DNA of 50,103 nucleotides from Oscillospiraceae bacterium (GTDB lineage: Bacteria; Bacillota; Clostridia; UMGS1840; HGM11507), in NCBI GenBank assembly GCA_015068525.1, contig SVKJ01000012.1, positions 1 through 50,103 on the forward strand, given 5' to 3'. Numbering within the stretch: position 1 is the first letter of the stretch; each line of letters starts with the position of its first letter. Positions 26,042-35,330 of the stretch are shown here, piece after piece. Made by a program: the position numbers and the translations under genes. The notes beneath the pieces were generated by a model. That model was not told where the DNA came from and searched no databases. It saw nothing but the letters and a program-made list of their open reading frames with translations.

Positions 26042-26776
26042 TTATTCTTCTGTAGATTCTTCAGTTTCTTCTACTGTTTCAACCAAGCTGTCAACACCCT
26101 GTCTGCCTTCGATAATAGCATTAGACATTGTTTCAGCAATAAGTTTAACTGCACGGATAGCGTCATCGTTACCAGGGATAACGTAATCAACTTCATCAGG
26201 GTCACAGTTAGTATCAACTATAGCAACTACAGGAATACCTAATTTTTTTGCTTCCAAAATAGCATTTTTTTCTTTTCTTAGGTCAACAACAAATAATGCT
26301 GCAGGTAACTTTTTCATATTTTTGATACCGCCTAAGAATTTTTCTAATTTTTCTCTTTCGCCTTTAAGTTTAATAACTTCTTTTTTAGGTAATAAATCAA
26401 AAGTTCCGTCTTCTTCCATTTTTTCTAATTGGAAAAGTCTGTCAATTCTTTTTCTTATTGTTTTGAAGTTTGTAAGCATACCACCAAGCCATCTTGCGTT
26501 AACATAGTACATGCCAACTCTTTCAGCTTCTTCTTTGATAGCGTCAGTTGCTTGTTTTTTGGTACCTACGAAAAGGATTTCTCCGCCTTCAGCAGCAATG
26601 TCTCTTACAAAGTCATATGCTTCAACAATTTTTTTAACTGTTTTCTGAAGGTCAATGATATAAATACCATTTCTTTCTGTGAAGATGTATTCACCCATTT
26701 TAGGATTCCATCTTCTTGTCTGATGTCCAAAATGAACACCTGCTTCTAAAAGTTGTTTCATTGAGATTACGCTCAT
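26042..26776 (-). CDS. rpsB: 30S ribosomal protein S2
   Basis: Ribosomal protein of 244 residues. It has the family markers LLEAGVHFGHQTRRWNPKMGEYIF, YVNARWLGGMLTNFKTI and PVVAIVDTNCDPDEVDYVIPGNDDA. The C-terminal tail is Glu/Thr rich. The start at 26776 follows GGAGG; the frame to 26791 starts upstream of that site. First gene of rpsB-tsf, preceded by about 115 bases of leader in which S2 autoregulation could act, though I see no diagnostic fold. Confidence 0.97.
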   Translation of the reverse strand: MSVISMKQLLEAGVHFGHQTRRWNPKMGEYIFTERNGIYIIDLQKTVKKIVEAYDFVRDIAAEGGEILFVGTKKQATDAIKEEAERVGMYYVNARWLGGMLTNFKTIRKRIDRLFQLEKMEEDGTFDLLPKKEVIKLKGEREKLEKFLGGIKNMKKLPAALFVVDLRKEKNAILEAKKLGIPVVAIVDTNCDPDEVDYVIPGNDDAIRAVKLIAETMSNAIIEGRQGVDSLVETVEETEESTEE

Positions 26777-26889
26777 GTTTTTTTCCTCCATTTTTGGTTA
26801 TTATTTTCCTCCGGACTACTCATCTAATATAAGAACCATTATTCAGGCACCCTCTTAAATTATCATAATCCGTGCGCATTAGCCATAAT

Positions 26890-26918
26890 ATTATACCAAA
26901 CATTTTTTAAAAATGCAA
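26890..26918 (-). promoter_or_regulatory. promoter of rpsB-tsf
   Basis: TTGCAT, 17-base spacer, consensus TATAAT on the minus strand, about 110 bases before the rpsB start. Confidence 0.75.
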
Positions 26919-26952
26919 TAGTTTTTTTATATTTTTTCCTGTAAATGAAATT

Positions 26953-27294
26953 TTATCCTGCGGGCCAACCCAATTCTCTTCCTGCAATCATATGAAAATG
27001 TATATGGAATACAGTCTGCCCTGCTATTTTATTGCAATTTGATACAATTCTGTATCCATCTTCTGCAATTCCCTTTTCTTTTGCAATATTTTTAGCAGCT
27101 AAGAATATTTTACCTATAAGTTCACAATCTTCCTCTTTGACATCGTTAATTGTGCTTATATGCTTTTTAGGGATTATAAGCACATGAACAGGTGCAGTAG
27201 GACTTATGTCGCAAAATGCGTAGACATATTCATCTTCATATACCTTTTGAGATGGAATTTCACCGTTTATAATTTTACAAAACAAACAATCCAT
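26953..27294 (-). CDS. hinT: HIT family nucleotide-binding hydrolase
   Basis: Histidine-triad protein of 113 residues that hydrolyses adenosine phosphoramidates and aminoacyl-AMP adducts. It begins MDCLFCKIINGEIPSQKVYED and ends with the triad FHIHFHMIAGRELGW. Six bases after alaS, so it is in the same transcript. The pairing is sensible since HinT can hydrolyse aminoacyl-adenylates. Confidence 0.93.
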   Translation of the reverse strand: MDCLFCKIINGEIPSQKVYEDEYVYAFCDISPTAPVHVLIIPKKHISTINDVKEEDCELIGKIFLAAKNIAKEKGIAEDGYRIVSNCNKIAGQTVFHIHFHMIAGRELGWPAG

Positions 27295-27299
27295 AATAA

Positions 27300-29951
27300 T
27301 TATCCTTTCACTTGATTTTCTACAATTTCAAGTGCTTTTTTGAAAGCATCATCTATTTTAGCAAGATCTTTTCCTCCGCCCTGTGCCATATCAGGTTTAC
27401 CTCCGCCTGAGCCTCCTGCAACAGCCGTTACTTCTTTTATAATCATACCACAATGTATGCCAAGAGATACGGCGCTCTTTGTAGCACTTGATAAGAACAT
27501 TATTCTTCCGTCTTCAACGCCACACAAAACTGCAACACATGGCTCGTCTTTCGCATTTTCCTTAATAGCATCACTTAACGAACGAAGAGAGTTAACATTA
27601 ACATTTTCCTGTTTTGCAACAATAACTTTAACGCCTTTTACAACCTGGCTGTTATCCATAATGTCGGAAACTGCACCTTTTGAAAGTTTCTGCTGAAGGC
27701 TTTCTATCATTTGTTTATTTTCTTTGTTTTCATTAAATAAAGCAGTTGCTTTTTCAGGTAAATCAAAAGGATTATTTATTTTAAATATTTTTGCTGTATC
27801 GTTTAATACTTTTATATTCTCATTAAAGAATTTAAGGAAATTAACACCTGTTGCCGCTTCAATTCTTCTTACACCTGCAGCAACCCCGCTTTCAGATAAG
27901 ATTTTAAAGAATCCAACCTGAGCAGTATTTTTTAGATGTGTTCCTCCGCAAAATTCTTTTGAAAAATCACCCATTGATACAACTCTTACTGTTTCACCGT
28001 ATTTTTCTCCAAATAAAGCCATAGCGCCCGATTTCTTTGCTTCTTCTATATTCATTAGTTTGCAATCAATGTCCATAGAATCAAGTATTGCTTTGTTGAC
28101 AAGCTCTTCAACTTTACAGATTTCTTCATCGGTCATTGCTTCAAAATGAGAAAAGTCAAATCTTAATCTGTCAGAAGAAACAAACGAACCCGCTTGATTT
28201 ACATGGTCGCCAAGAACTGTTTTTAATGCTTTTTGCAATAAATGAGTAGCAGAATGATTTCTTGCGGTTGACATTCTTGTTTCTTTATCAACTGTAAGTT
28301 TTACATTATCTCCTACTGAAATAATTCCTTTTTCCGCTTTAACAGAGTGACCTATTTTACCTTCGGAATATTTAACAGTATTTACTACAGATAATTCACA
28401 TTTTTCTGAAATGATTGTACCAATATCTCCTGCCTGTCCTCCGCTTTCGCCATAAAATACTGTTTTATCAGTAATAACAATTGCTTCTTCGCCTGCAACA
28501 AGTTCAGATACTTTTTCGCCATCTTTTATAATTGCGATAATTTTAGCATCGCAGGAAAGATTATCATATCCTATAAATTCGCAATTATCTAACTCTTTTA
28601 GCATTTTAGCAATATCATTTTCCCAGCCGAGTGTAGATGTATCTCCTCTTGCATTTTGGGATTGTTCTCTTTGCTTTTTCATTTCTTTTTTATAAGTTTC
28701 TTCATCAACATCAAATGAATTTTCACTCATAATTTCTTTTGTCAAATCAAGAGGAAAACCGTATGTATCATGAAGTTTAAACGCAGTTTCTCCGTCTAAT
28801 GTCGTGATATTTTTCTCTTTCATTGAAGATATAATATCATTAAGAAGAAGCATTCCTGAATCAATTGTTTTATAGAATTTCTTTTCTTCTACGCTAATTA
28901 TCTTTTTGATATATTCCTGATTTTCATAAAGTTCACTGTAAGCATCTTTTGACTGAGAAATCACAACATCTGCTAAATCAGTTAAGAACATATCTTTTAT
29001 ACCAAGAAGTTTTCCATGCCTTGCTGCTCTTCTTAATAACCTTCTTAAAACATAACCTCTGCCCTCATTTGAAGGAATAACACCGTCACTTATCATAAAT
29101 GTTGTACTTCTTATATGATCGGTAATTACACGGATAGAAACGTCATCTTTCGCATTTTCTCCGTATTTTTTATTACTTATTTTACAAACAGTATCAAGAA
29201 TACTTCTTATAGTATCAACTTCGAACAGGTTATTTACGCCCTGCATAATAACTGCAAGTCTTTCAAGACCCATACCAGTATCTATATTAGGCTTTGCAAG
29301 TTTATTATAATTACCATTTTCATCTTTATCAAACTGAGTGAAAACAAGATTCCAGAATTCAACAAATCTGTCACAGTCACAACCTATTTTACAATCAGGC
29401 TTGCCGCAACCACATTCTTCTCCTCTGTCAAAATATATTTCTGAACATGGACCACATGGACCTTGCCCGATTTCCCAGAAGTTATCTTCTTTGCCCATTC
29501 TGACAATTCTGTCAGGAGCAACGCCGACTTTCTTAGTCCATATATCAAATGCTTCATCATCATCAAGATATATAGTTACCCACAATTTATCAACAGGCAT
29601 TTTCATAACCTTTGTTATAAATTCCCACGCCCACTGTGTTGCTTCTTCTTTAAAATAATCTCCAAAAGAAAAGTTGCCTAGCATTTCAAAAAATGTACCA
29701 TGCCTTGCTGTTTTACCAACATTTTCAATATCCGGTGTTCTGATACATTTCTGACATGTTGTAACTCTTGTTCTCGGGGGAACTTCCTCTCCTGTGAAAA
29801 ACTTTTTAAGAGGTGCCATACCTGCATTTATTAAAAGTAAAGACGGATCATTATTCGGTACAAGTGAAAAACTTTTCATTTTCAAATGACCTTTACTTTC
29901 AAAAAACTTAAGATATTCTTCTCTGATTTGATTTAAGCCTAATTTTTCCAT
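27300..29951 (-). CDS. alaS: alanyl-tRNA synthetase
   Basis: Class II synthetase, 883 residues, full length. The catalytic domain covers about 1-240 with motif 2 region RTPDIENVGKTARHGTFFEM. The tRNA-recognition region, the editing domain with HSATHLLQKAL and CGGTHL, and the C-Ala domain (GGSGGGKPDMAQGG) follow. It comes 13 bases after a membrane protein gene, so it has no leader of its own here and no T-box, unlike many clostridial synthetase genes. Confidence 0.98.
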   Translation of the reverse strand: MEKLGLNQIREEYLKFFESKGHLKMKSFSLVPNNDPSLLLINAGMAPLKKFFTGEEVPPRTRVTTCQKCIRTPDIENVGKTARHGTFFEMLGNFSFGDYFKEEATQWAWEFITKVMKMPVDKLWVTIYLDDDEAFDIWTKKVGVAPDRIVRMGKEDNFWEIGQGPCGPCSEIYFDRGEECGCGKPDCKIGCDCDRFVEFWNLVFTQFDKDENGNYNKLAKPNIDTGMGLERLAVIMQGVNNLFEVDTIRSILDTVCKISNKKYGENAKDDVSIRVITDHIRSTTFMISDGVIPSNEGRGYVLRRLLRRAARHGKLLGIKDMFLTDLADVVISQSKDAYSELYENQEYIKKIISVEEKKFYKTIDSGMLLLNDIISSMKEKNITTLDGETAFKLHDTYGFPLDLTKEIMSENSFDVDEETYKKEMKKQREQSQNARGDTSTLGWENDIAKMLKELDNCEFIGYDNLSCDAKIIAIIKDGEKVSELVAGEEAIVITDKTVFYGESGGQAGDIGTIISEKCELSVVNTVKYSEGKIGHSVKAEKGIISVGDNVKLTVDKETRMSTARNHSATHLLQKALKTVLGDHVNQAGSFVSSDRLRFDFSHFEAMTDEEICKVEELVNKAILDSMDIDCKLMNIEEAKKSGAMALFGEKYGETVRVVSMGDFSKEFCGGTHLKNTAQVGFFKILSESGVAAGVRRIEAATGVNFLKFFNENIKVLNDTAKIFKINNPFDLPEKATALFNENKENKQMIESLQQKLSKGAVSDIMDNSQVVKGVKVIVAKQENVNVNSLRSLSDAIKENAKDEPCVAVLCGVEDGRIMFLSSATKSAVSLGIHCGMIIKEVTAVAGGSGGGKPDMAQGGGKDLAKIDDAFKKALEIVENQVKG

Positions 29952-29964
29952 ATATAAAACCCCT

Positions 29965-31356
29965 TTACTGTGTTAAACCGTATTTTTCTTTAAATTCCTG
30001 TTTTCTCTTGGCACTTATATATAACATACATCCAATAATCATAATAAAAATCATGTCAAAAGTTACATTATACATAGCCATTGTTCTTGATATATCAACA
30101 AGTCCTGATGTTATCATCGGAACATTGAATAAAACAATGTTCATAATAGATAATGATACGCCAAGCACCAGATATCCTTTATTAAATATTTTCTTATATG
30201 CGATAAGCATACCAATAAGAAGTAGCGGAATTAAATATATAAACCATAATGTTTTAGGGAAAAGTTTGGATTTAATAAGATTATAAATTCTAAAACCACC
30301 CGCAACATCATAAGGACTTTTTCCGCTTGATAATGAAAAATTACCTGCATATTTAGGATAAGTTTCAAAAGCATTCCAACCAACATATTTAAACTGTTTT
30401 ACATATTCTGAAGGATTGGATAAATAATATTTAAATATATCAGAATACGAAACCTTATTTAAAACATCTTCCTTAAACTTTTCGGTTTTAATATCAATAT
30501 CCAGTTTATCAAATTGGTTTTTACCTGCTAAAGATATATAATTTTTATCAACATTTAACTTATCAAGAGTTTTGCCCGGATTTTTATTTTCATATAATAT
30601 TCCGTAAAAAATACTATGGAATTTATCAGTATCTTCGTTTTGATAATCCGAGTAATTTAAAACAGGATAAATAATAAATAAAAGTGAAAGTATTCCTACA
30701 ATTATTCTATAGGTAATTGATTTTCTCTTATAAATCAAATAACCAGCCATAAAAACAAATGGAATGATAATAAAGAACATATTCGCTTTTAATCCGCATA
30801 AAATAAGTGGCACCAAACAAAAAACAACAGATGTAGGAAGTTGAGGCTTATTGGAATTTATAAGTTTTATATATAAACTTACTTCAAATACCAAAAGCAC
30901 ATAAAACATTCCCTCAGCATACAGTGTGTTAAGATACACAAGATACGACAAGTCAAATACAACAAAAATAATAAGCACCGCAAATATTGTATCAAGCACT
31001 TTATTTCCAAAATTAACATATTTATTAAGGTAAAAAACGCTGATTAAAAGCAGTATTAAATATATAAACGATAATATCCTTATATCAAAATAATCTGAAA
31101 AAGCATCACATAATGCAACAAGAGGTCTGATAACTTTATACATTGAACCGTTTATAACAGTTGGGTTTTCCAAAATAGAATAACCTGTATAAAAATATCC
31201 GTCATTAGCGCCCTGAAGCCCGACTGCAGTTTCAAAAGATGAATTGTTTCCCGCGTGATTCAAACCGATTGCAAACGGAGAGAGGCAATATATAAATATA
31301 AGAACGAAAGATATTATCATACTTGAATATGTAATTATTTTCTTTTCTCTGGCCAT
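29965..31356 (-). CDS. polytopic membrane protein of unknown function
   Basis: A 463-residue protein with about ten to eleven hydrophobic segments and one large extracytoplasmic loop (about 235-350) rich in Tyr, Lys and Asn. It resembles GT-C-type membrane glycosyltransferases in layout: an early exported loop after the first segment and a late soluble region. I cannot see their acidic catalytic motif clearly, so I do not assign that. Strong AGGAGG site. Upstream of alaS in the same direction. Confidence 0.6.
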   Translation of the reverse strand: MAREKKIITYSSMIISFVLIFIYCLSPFAIGLNHAGNNSSFETAVGLQGANDGYFYTGYSILENPTVINGSMYKVIRPLVALCDAFSDYFDIRILSFIYLILLLISVFYLNKYVNFGNKVLDTIFAVLIIFVVFDLSYLVYLNTLYAEGMFYVLLVFEVSLYIKLINSNKPQLPTSVVFCLVPLILCGLKANMFFIIIPFVFMAGYLIYKRKSITYRIIVGILSLLFIIYPVLNYSDYQNEDTDKFHSIFYGILYENKNPGKTLDKLNVDKNYISLAGKNQFDKLDIDIKTEKFKEDVLNKVSYSDIFKYYLSNPSEYVKQFKYVGWNAFETYPKYAGNFSLSSGKSPYDVAGGFRIYNLIKSKLFPKTLWFIYLIPLLLIGMLIAYKKIFNKGYLVLGVSLSIMNIVLFNVPMITSGLVDISRTMAMYNVTFDMIFIMIIGCMLYISAKRKQEFKEKYGLTQ

Positions 31357-31389
31357 AAAAAAACCTCCTATTAGATTATGATACTATAT

Positions 31390-31827
31390 TTAAAGATTTT
31401 TTTCAATAAGAAATTTAAGTTTTTCAATAAAATAAGCATCCATTGTTTTATCTCTTTTAGACGGTCCTTTCAATCTTACTCCGCTCATTCTTAATTTTTT
31501 AGATGTATGCCTCACATTAAGCAAAGATAAAATATTCCCGTCATCAAAGATTATACCATTCTGATTTATAACAAAAGCATTTTTTGCAAGACACATTGCC
31601 GCAAGACCATAATCCTGAGTAACAACAATATCGCCTTTATCAATTATATTTACTAAAAAAAAGTCAACACTGTCTGCACCTTTGGAAACTGTTATTGTTT
31701 CAACATCAGGGTAATTAAAAATATGTGATGTATCGCATATTATAACACATTTCAAATTATATTTTCCGGCTTCTTTACATGTTATTTCTGTAACAGGACA
31801 TCCGTCTGCATCAATCAAAATTTTCAT
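31390..31827 (-). CDS. YaiI/YqxD family protein (DUF188)
   Basis: A 145-residue protein starting MKILIDADGCPVTEITCKEA, with VSKGADSVDFFLV near residue 47 and IVTQDYGLAAMCLAKNA near 70. The acidic residues fit a PIN-like nuclease fold, but the function of the family is not established. It overlaps the 3' end of the SanA-like gene by 17 bases. Confidence 0.88.
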   Translation of the reverse strand: MKILIDADGCPVTEITCKEAGKYNLKCVIICDTSHIFNYPDVETITVSKGADSVDFFLVNIIDKGDIVVTQDYGLAAMCLAKNAFVINQNGIIFDDGNILSLLNVRHTSKKLRMSGVRLKGPSKRDKTMDAYFIEKLKFLIEKNL

Positions 31828-32476
31828 TATATACCAACTTTAACTTTTCGTTTATTTTTTCTAATTTCTCAGTATCGTTATTTAAAAATTCACATAAAAT
31901 AAAGGCTTTCATTCTTGCTAAGAATTCTCTTTTTTGCTGATAATTAAGTTGTTCATCAGAATAATCTTCGCAAGCAACACCATAAGCATTTACACCTAAT
32001 TTCTTCGCAAAATATAATGCTCTTTTTAAATGTTCATTTTGTGTAACAAAAATTACACTTTCGGGATTGAAATTATCTTTAAGATGAGAAACCGAATTAA
32101 ATGTATCAATCCCTGAATGATCCATAACGATATGATTTTCAGGAACTCCTTTTTTAACAAGATAATCTTTCATAGCAGAAACTTCGTTATAATCTTTCAA
32201 AAGATGGTCTCCTGAAACAATAATATTTTCCGCCTTTCCATTCTTATACAAATCATAGACTGTATCAAGCCTTTGTGACAAAGCGTGTGAAACTTTATTG
32301 CCGTTAACCGATGCACCAAAAACAAGAATGTATGGTGCACTTTCTACAGTATCTTTATTTCTTATATTCCTATCACCTGTTTTTAAAACGTAAAAATTAG
32401 CACAAAAACAAGCAAAAGAAAAAATTAAAACTATGGAAATTATAAAGTAAATAACTCCTTTTATTATTTTAATCAT
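31811..32476 (-). CDS. SanA/YdcF family membrane-anchored protein (DUF218)
   Basis: A 221-residue protein with one N-terminal membrane anchor (about 6-28) and an exported DUF218 domain. Motifs: ILVFGASVNGNKVSHALSQR, NIIVSGDHLLKDYNEVSAM and FVTQNEHLKRALYFAKKLG. Relatives affect envelope integrity and vancomycin tolerance in E. coli; the mechanism is unknown. It lies 33 bases after uvrA and probably belongs to that transcript. Confidence 0.85.
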   Translation of the reverse strand: MIKIIKGVIYFIISIVLIFSFACFCANFYVLKTGDRNIRNKDTVESAPYILVFGASVNGNKVSHALSQRLDTVYDLYKNGKAENIIVSGDHLLKDYNEVSAMKDYLVKKGVPENHIVMDHSGIDTFNSVSHLKDNFNPESVIFVTQNEHLKRALYFAKKLGVNAYGVACEDYSDEQLNYQQKREFLARMKAFILCEFLNNDTEKLEKINEKLKLVYNENFD

Positions 32477-32509
32477 GCAACCCCCTTGCTGTCAGTTTAC
32501 TCTCCAGAA

Positions 32510-35326
32510 CTAACCCAAGTATTTTTTTAAATATTTACCCGTATATGATTTTTTGTTTTTCGCTACCTCTTCAGGTGTTCCTGCCGCCACAATCTCTCCG
32601 CCTCTGTTACCGCCTTCAGGTCCTAAATCAACAATATAATCTGCTGTTTTGATAACATCAAGATTATGCTCAATAACAATTACTGTATTACCGTTATCGG
32701 CAAGTTTTTGTAATACATCGATAAGTTTTTTTACATCATCTGTATGAAGTCCTGTTGTTGGTTCATCAAGAACATAAATAGTCTTACCTGTAGGCTTTTT
32801 GGAAAGTTCTGTTGCAAGTTTGACTCTCTGCGCTTCTCCGCCCGATAGTGTAGTCGACGGTTGACCGAGTTTAATATAAGAAAGCCCTACATCTTTTAGC
32901 ACTTGTAATTTTCTTTTGATTTTAGGTATGTTTTCAAAAAATTCTATACCTTCTTCAACAGTCATATCAAGAACTTCAAATATATTTTTATCCTTATATT
33001 TTATCTCTAAAGTTTCTCTGTTATATCTTTTACCTTTACATACATCACAGGTAATATTTACATCAGCAAGAAAATGCATTTCTATTGTAACAACACCATC
33101 GCCCTGACATGCTTCACATCTTCCGCCTTTAACATTAAAACTAAAACGGCTTGAATCATAACCTTTAAGTCTTGCCTCTAAGGTTGATGCAAACACTTCA
33201 CGTATATCTGTAAATACGCCTGTATATGTCGCTGGATTGGAACGAGGCGTTCTTCCTATCGGTGATTGATCTATATTTATTATTTTATCAAGATTGGAAA
33301 GCCCTTTAATGTCTTTAAAATTTCCACCTCTTAAACGCGCACCATTTAATCTATGCGCCAGTTCTCTATATAAAATCTGATTTACGAGAGAACTTTTTCC
33401 AGAACCCGAAACACCTGTAACAGCACATAAACAGCCTAACGGAAATTTTACATTTATATTTTTCAAATTATTTTCTTTAGCACCTATAATTTCAAGATAG
33501 TTTCCGTTGCCTTTTCTTCTTTCTTTAGGAACATTTATTTTCTTCTTACCTGTAAGATATTTTCCTGTGATAGATTTAGTACACTTTGAAATCTCATCAA
33601 CTGTTCCTGCTGCAACGATTTCTCCACCGTGAATACCTGCACCGGGACCAATATCAACAACATAATCTGCACTTCTTATAGTATCTTCGTCATGTTCAAC
33701 AACAATAAGTGTATTACCTAAATCTCTTAATCTTTTTAAAGTTGCAAGTAACCTGTCATTATCACGCTGATGGAGCCCTATGCTTGGTTCGTCAAGAATA
33801 TATAACACTCCCATAAGTGATGAGCCAATCTGGGTTGCAAGTCTTATTCTTTGTGCTTCTCCACCCGATAAAGTTCCTGCACTCCTTGATAAAGTAAGAT
33901 ATTCAAGACCTACATCTTTTAAGAAAAATAATCTTTCCTTAATTTCTTTTATGAGTAAATTTGCAATCTTCTGTTCCCTTTCTGACAATTCTAAATTTTC
34001 AAAAAATTCAAGAAGTTCTATAATAGTAAATTTAGTTATCTCTGCAATATTTTTACCATCTATTGTGACAGACAGAGCCTCAGGTTTAAGTCTTGCTCCT
34101 CCACACACATGGCAATCCGCCTTTGTCATCAAAGATTCAATATCATTTCTTATCCAGTTTGATTTGGTTTCTTTATATCTTCTTTCCAAATTATTGATTA
34201 TTCCCTCAAAATCACCCATAAAAGAGCCGCCACCGTACTTCTTTTTATAGGTCATTTCAAATTTAGCACCGTTCGTACCATAAAGAATAATATCAATAAT
34301 ATTTTCCGGTAAATCTTTAATAGGTACATCCAAGGAAAAATTATACTTATTAGATAAACCATTAAGATACATCGCCATCATTGTATCGTCGCTTTTATAG
34401 TTACATCCGTTTGCGACAATACCACCATCTCTTATTGAAAGTTCCTTATTAAAAACATAGTTTTTATCGACTTTCATAAGATGCCCGAGCCCACCGCATT
34501 CAGGGCATGCGCCCATTGGATTGTTAAAAGAAAACATTCTCGGAGAAAGTTCTTCTATACTTATATTACAATCAGGGCATGCGTAATTTAAACTGTAACT
34601 ATAGTCTTTATCTCCTATATTATGGATTATGACTACACCGTCTGATAAACTCGTTGCAGTTTCAACTGAATCGGTAAATCTCGCTTTAATTTCTTCTTTA
34701 ACAACTAAACGGTCAACCACAATTTCTATATTATGTTTTTTGTTTCTGTCAAGTTTTATTTCTTCGGATAAATCATAAATATCTCCGTCAACCCTTACAC
34801 GAACATAACCACTTTTTTTAGCATTTTCAAACACTTTTAGGTGCTCACCTTTTCTGCCTCTGACAACAGGTGCTAAAACAAGAATTTTACTTCCCATACC
34901 ATAATTTAAAACTGCATCGGTAATCTGGTCGATTGTTTGCTGTTTGATTTCCTTTTTACAGTTAGGACAATGAGGAACACCTATTCTTGCATATAAAACT
35001 CTAAGATAATCGTATATCTCAGTAACAGTTCCAACTGTTGAACGAGGATTTCTGCCTGTTGTTTTCTGGTCAATTGATATTGCAGGAGAAAGCCCGTCTA
35101 TTTTTTCAACATCAGGTTTTTCCATTTGCCCTAAAAACATACGTGCATAGGAAGACAGGGATTCTACATATCTTCTCTGCCCTTCGGCATATATTGTATC
35201 AAAAGCAAGAGAACTTTTTCCTGAACCTGAAAGTCCTGTAAAAACAACAAGTTTATCTCTTGGTATTTCTAAAGATACATTTTTTAAATTATGTTCTTTT
35301 GCTCCTTTTATTATAATTTTTTCCAT
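32510..35326 (-). CDS. uvrA: excinuclease ABC subunit A
   Basis: Damage-recognition ATPase of nucleotide excision repair, 938 residues. There are two ABC modules with Walker A (GLSGSGKSSLAFD near residue 32, GVSGSGKSSLVN near 640) and two LSGGEAQR signatures. Zinc-finger cysteine pairs appear in CPNCKKE, CPDCN, CHVCGG and CDVCKG contexts, with UvrB-interacting regions between them. Full length. It follows uvrB by four bases. Confidence 0.98.
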   Translation of the reverse strand: MEKIIIKGAKEHNLKNVSLEIPRDKLVVFTGLSGSGKSSLAFDTIYAEGQRRYVESLSSYARMFLGQMEKPDVEKIDGLSPAISIDQKTTGRNPRSTVGTVTEIYDYLRVLYARIGVPHCPNCKKEIKQQTIDQITDAVLNYGMGSKILVLAPVVRGRKGEHLKVFENAKKSGYVRVRVDGDIYDLSEEIKLDRNKKHNIEIVVDRLVVKEEIKARFTDSVETATSLSDGVVIIHNIGDKDYSYSLNYACPDCNISIEELSPRMFSFNNPMGACPECGGLGHLMKVDKNYVFNKELSIRDGGIVANGCNYKSDDTMMAMYLNGLSNKYNFSLDVPIKDLPENIIDIILYGTNGAKFEMTYKKKYGGGSFMGDFEGIINNLERRYKETKSNWIRNDIESLMTKADCHVCGGARLKPEALSVTIDGKNIAEITKFTIIELLEFFENLELSEREQKIANLLIKEIKERLFFLKDVGLEYLTLSRSAGTLSGGEAQRIRLATQIGSSLMGVLYILDEPSIGLHQRDNDRLLATLKRLRDLGNTLIVVEHDEDTIRSADYVVDIGPGAGIHGGEIVAAGTVDEISKCTKSITGKYLTGKKKINVPKERRKGNGNYLEIIGAKENNLKNINVKFPLGCLCAVTGVSGSGKSSLVNQILYRELAHRLNGARLRGGNFKDIKGLSNLDKIINIDQSPIGRTPRSNPATYTGVFTDIREVFASTLEARLKGYDSSRFSFNVKGGRCEACQGDGVVTIEMHFLADVNITCDVCKGKRYNRETLEIKYKDKNIFEVLDMTVEEGIEFFENIPKIKRKLQVLKDVGLSYIKLGQPSTTLSGGEAQRVKLATELSKKPTGKTIYVLDEPTTGLHTDDVKKLIDVLQKLADNGNTVIVIEHNLDVIKTADYIVDLGPEGGNRGGEIVAAGTPEEVAKNKKSYTGKYLKKYLG

Positions 35327-35330
35327 AAAA

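Noticed and set aside
29952..29964. T-box leader for alaS
   Set aside because: Only 13 bases separate alaS from the upstream gene; the sole T-box in the window is the one before the symporter.
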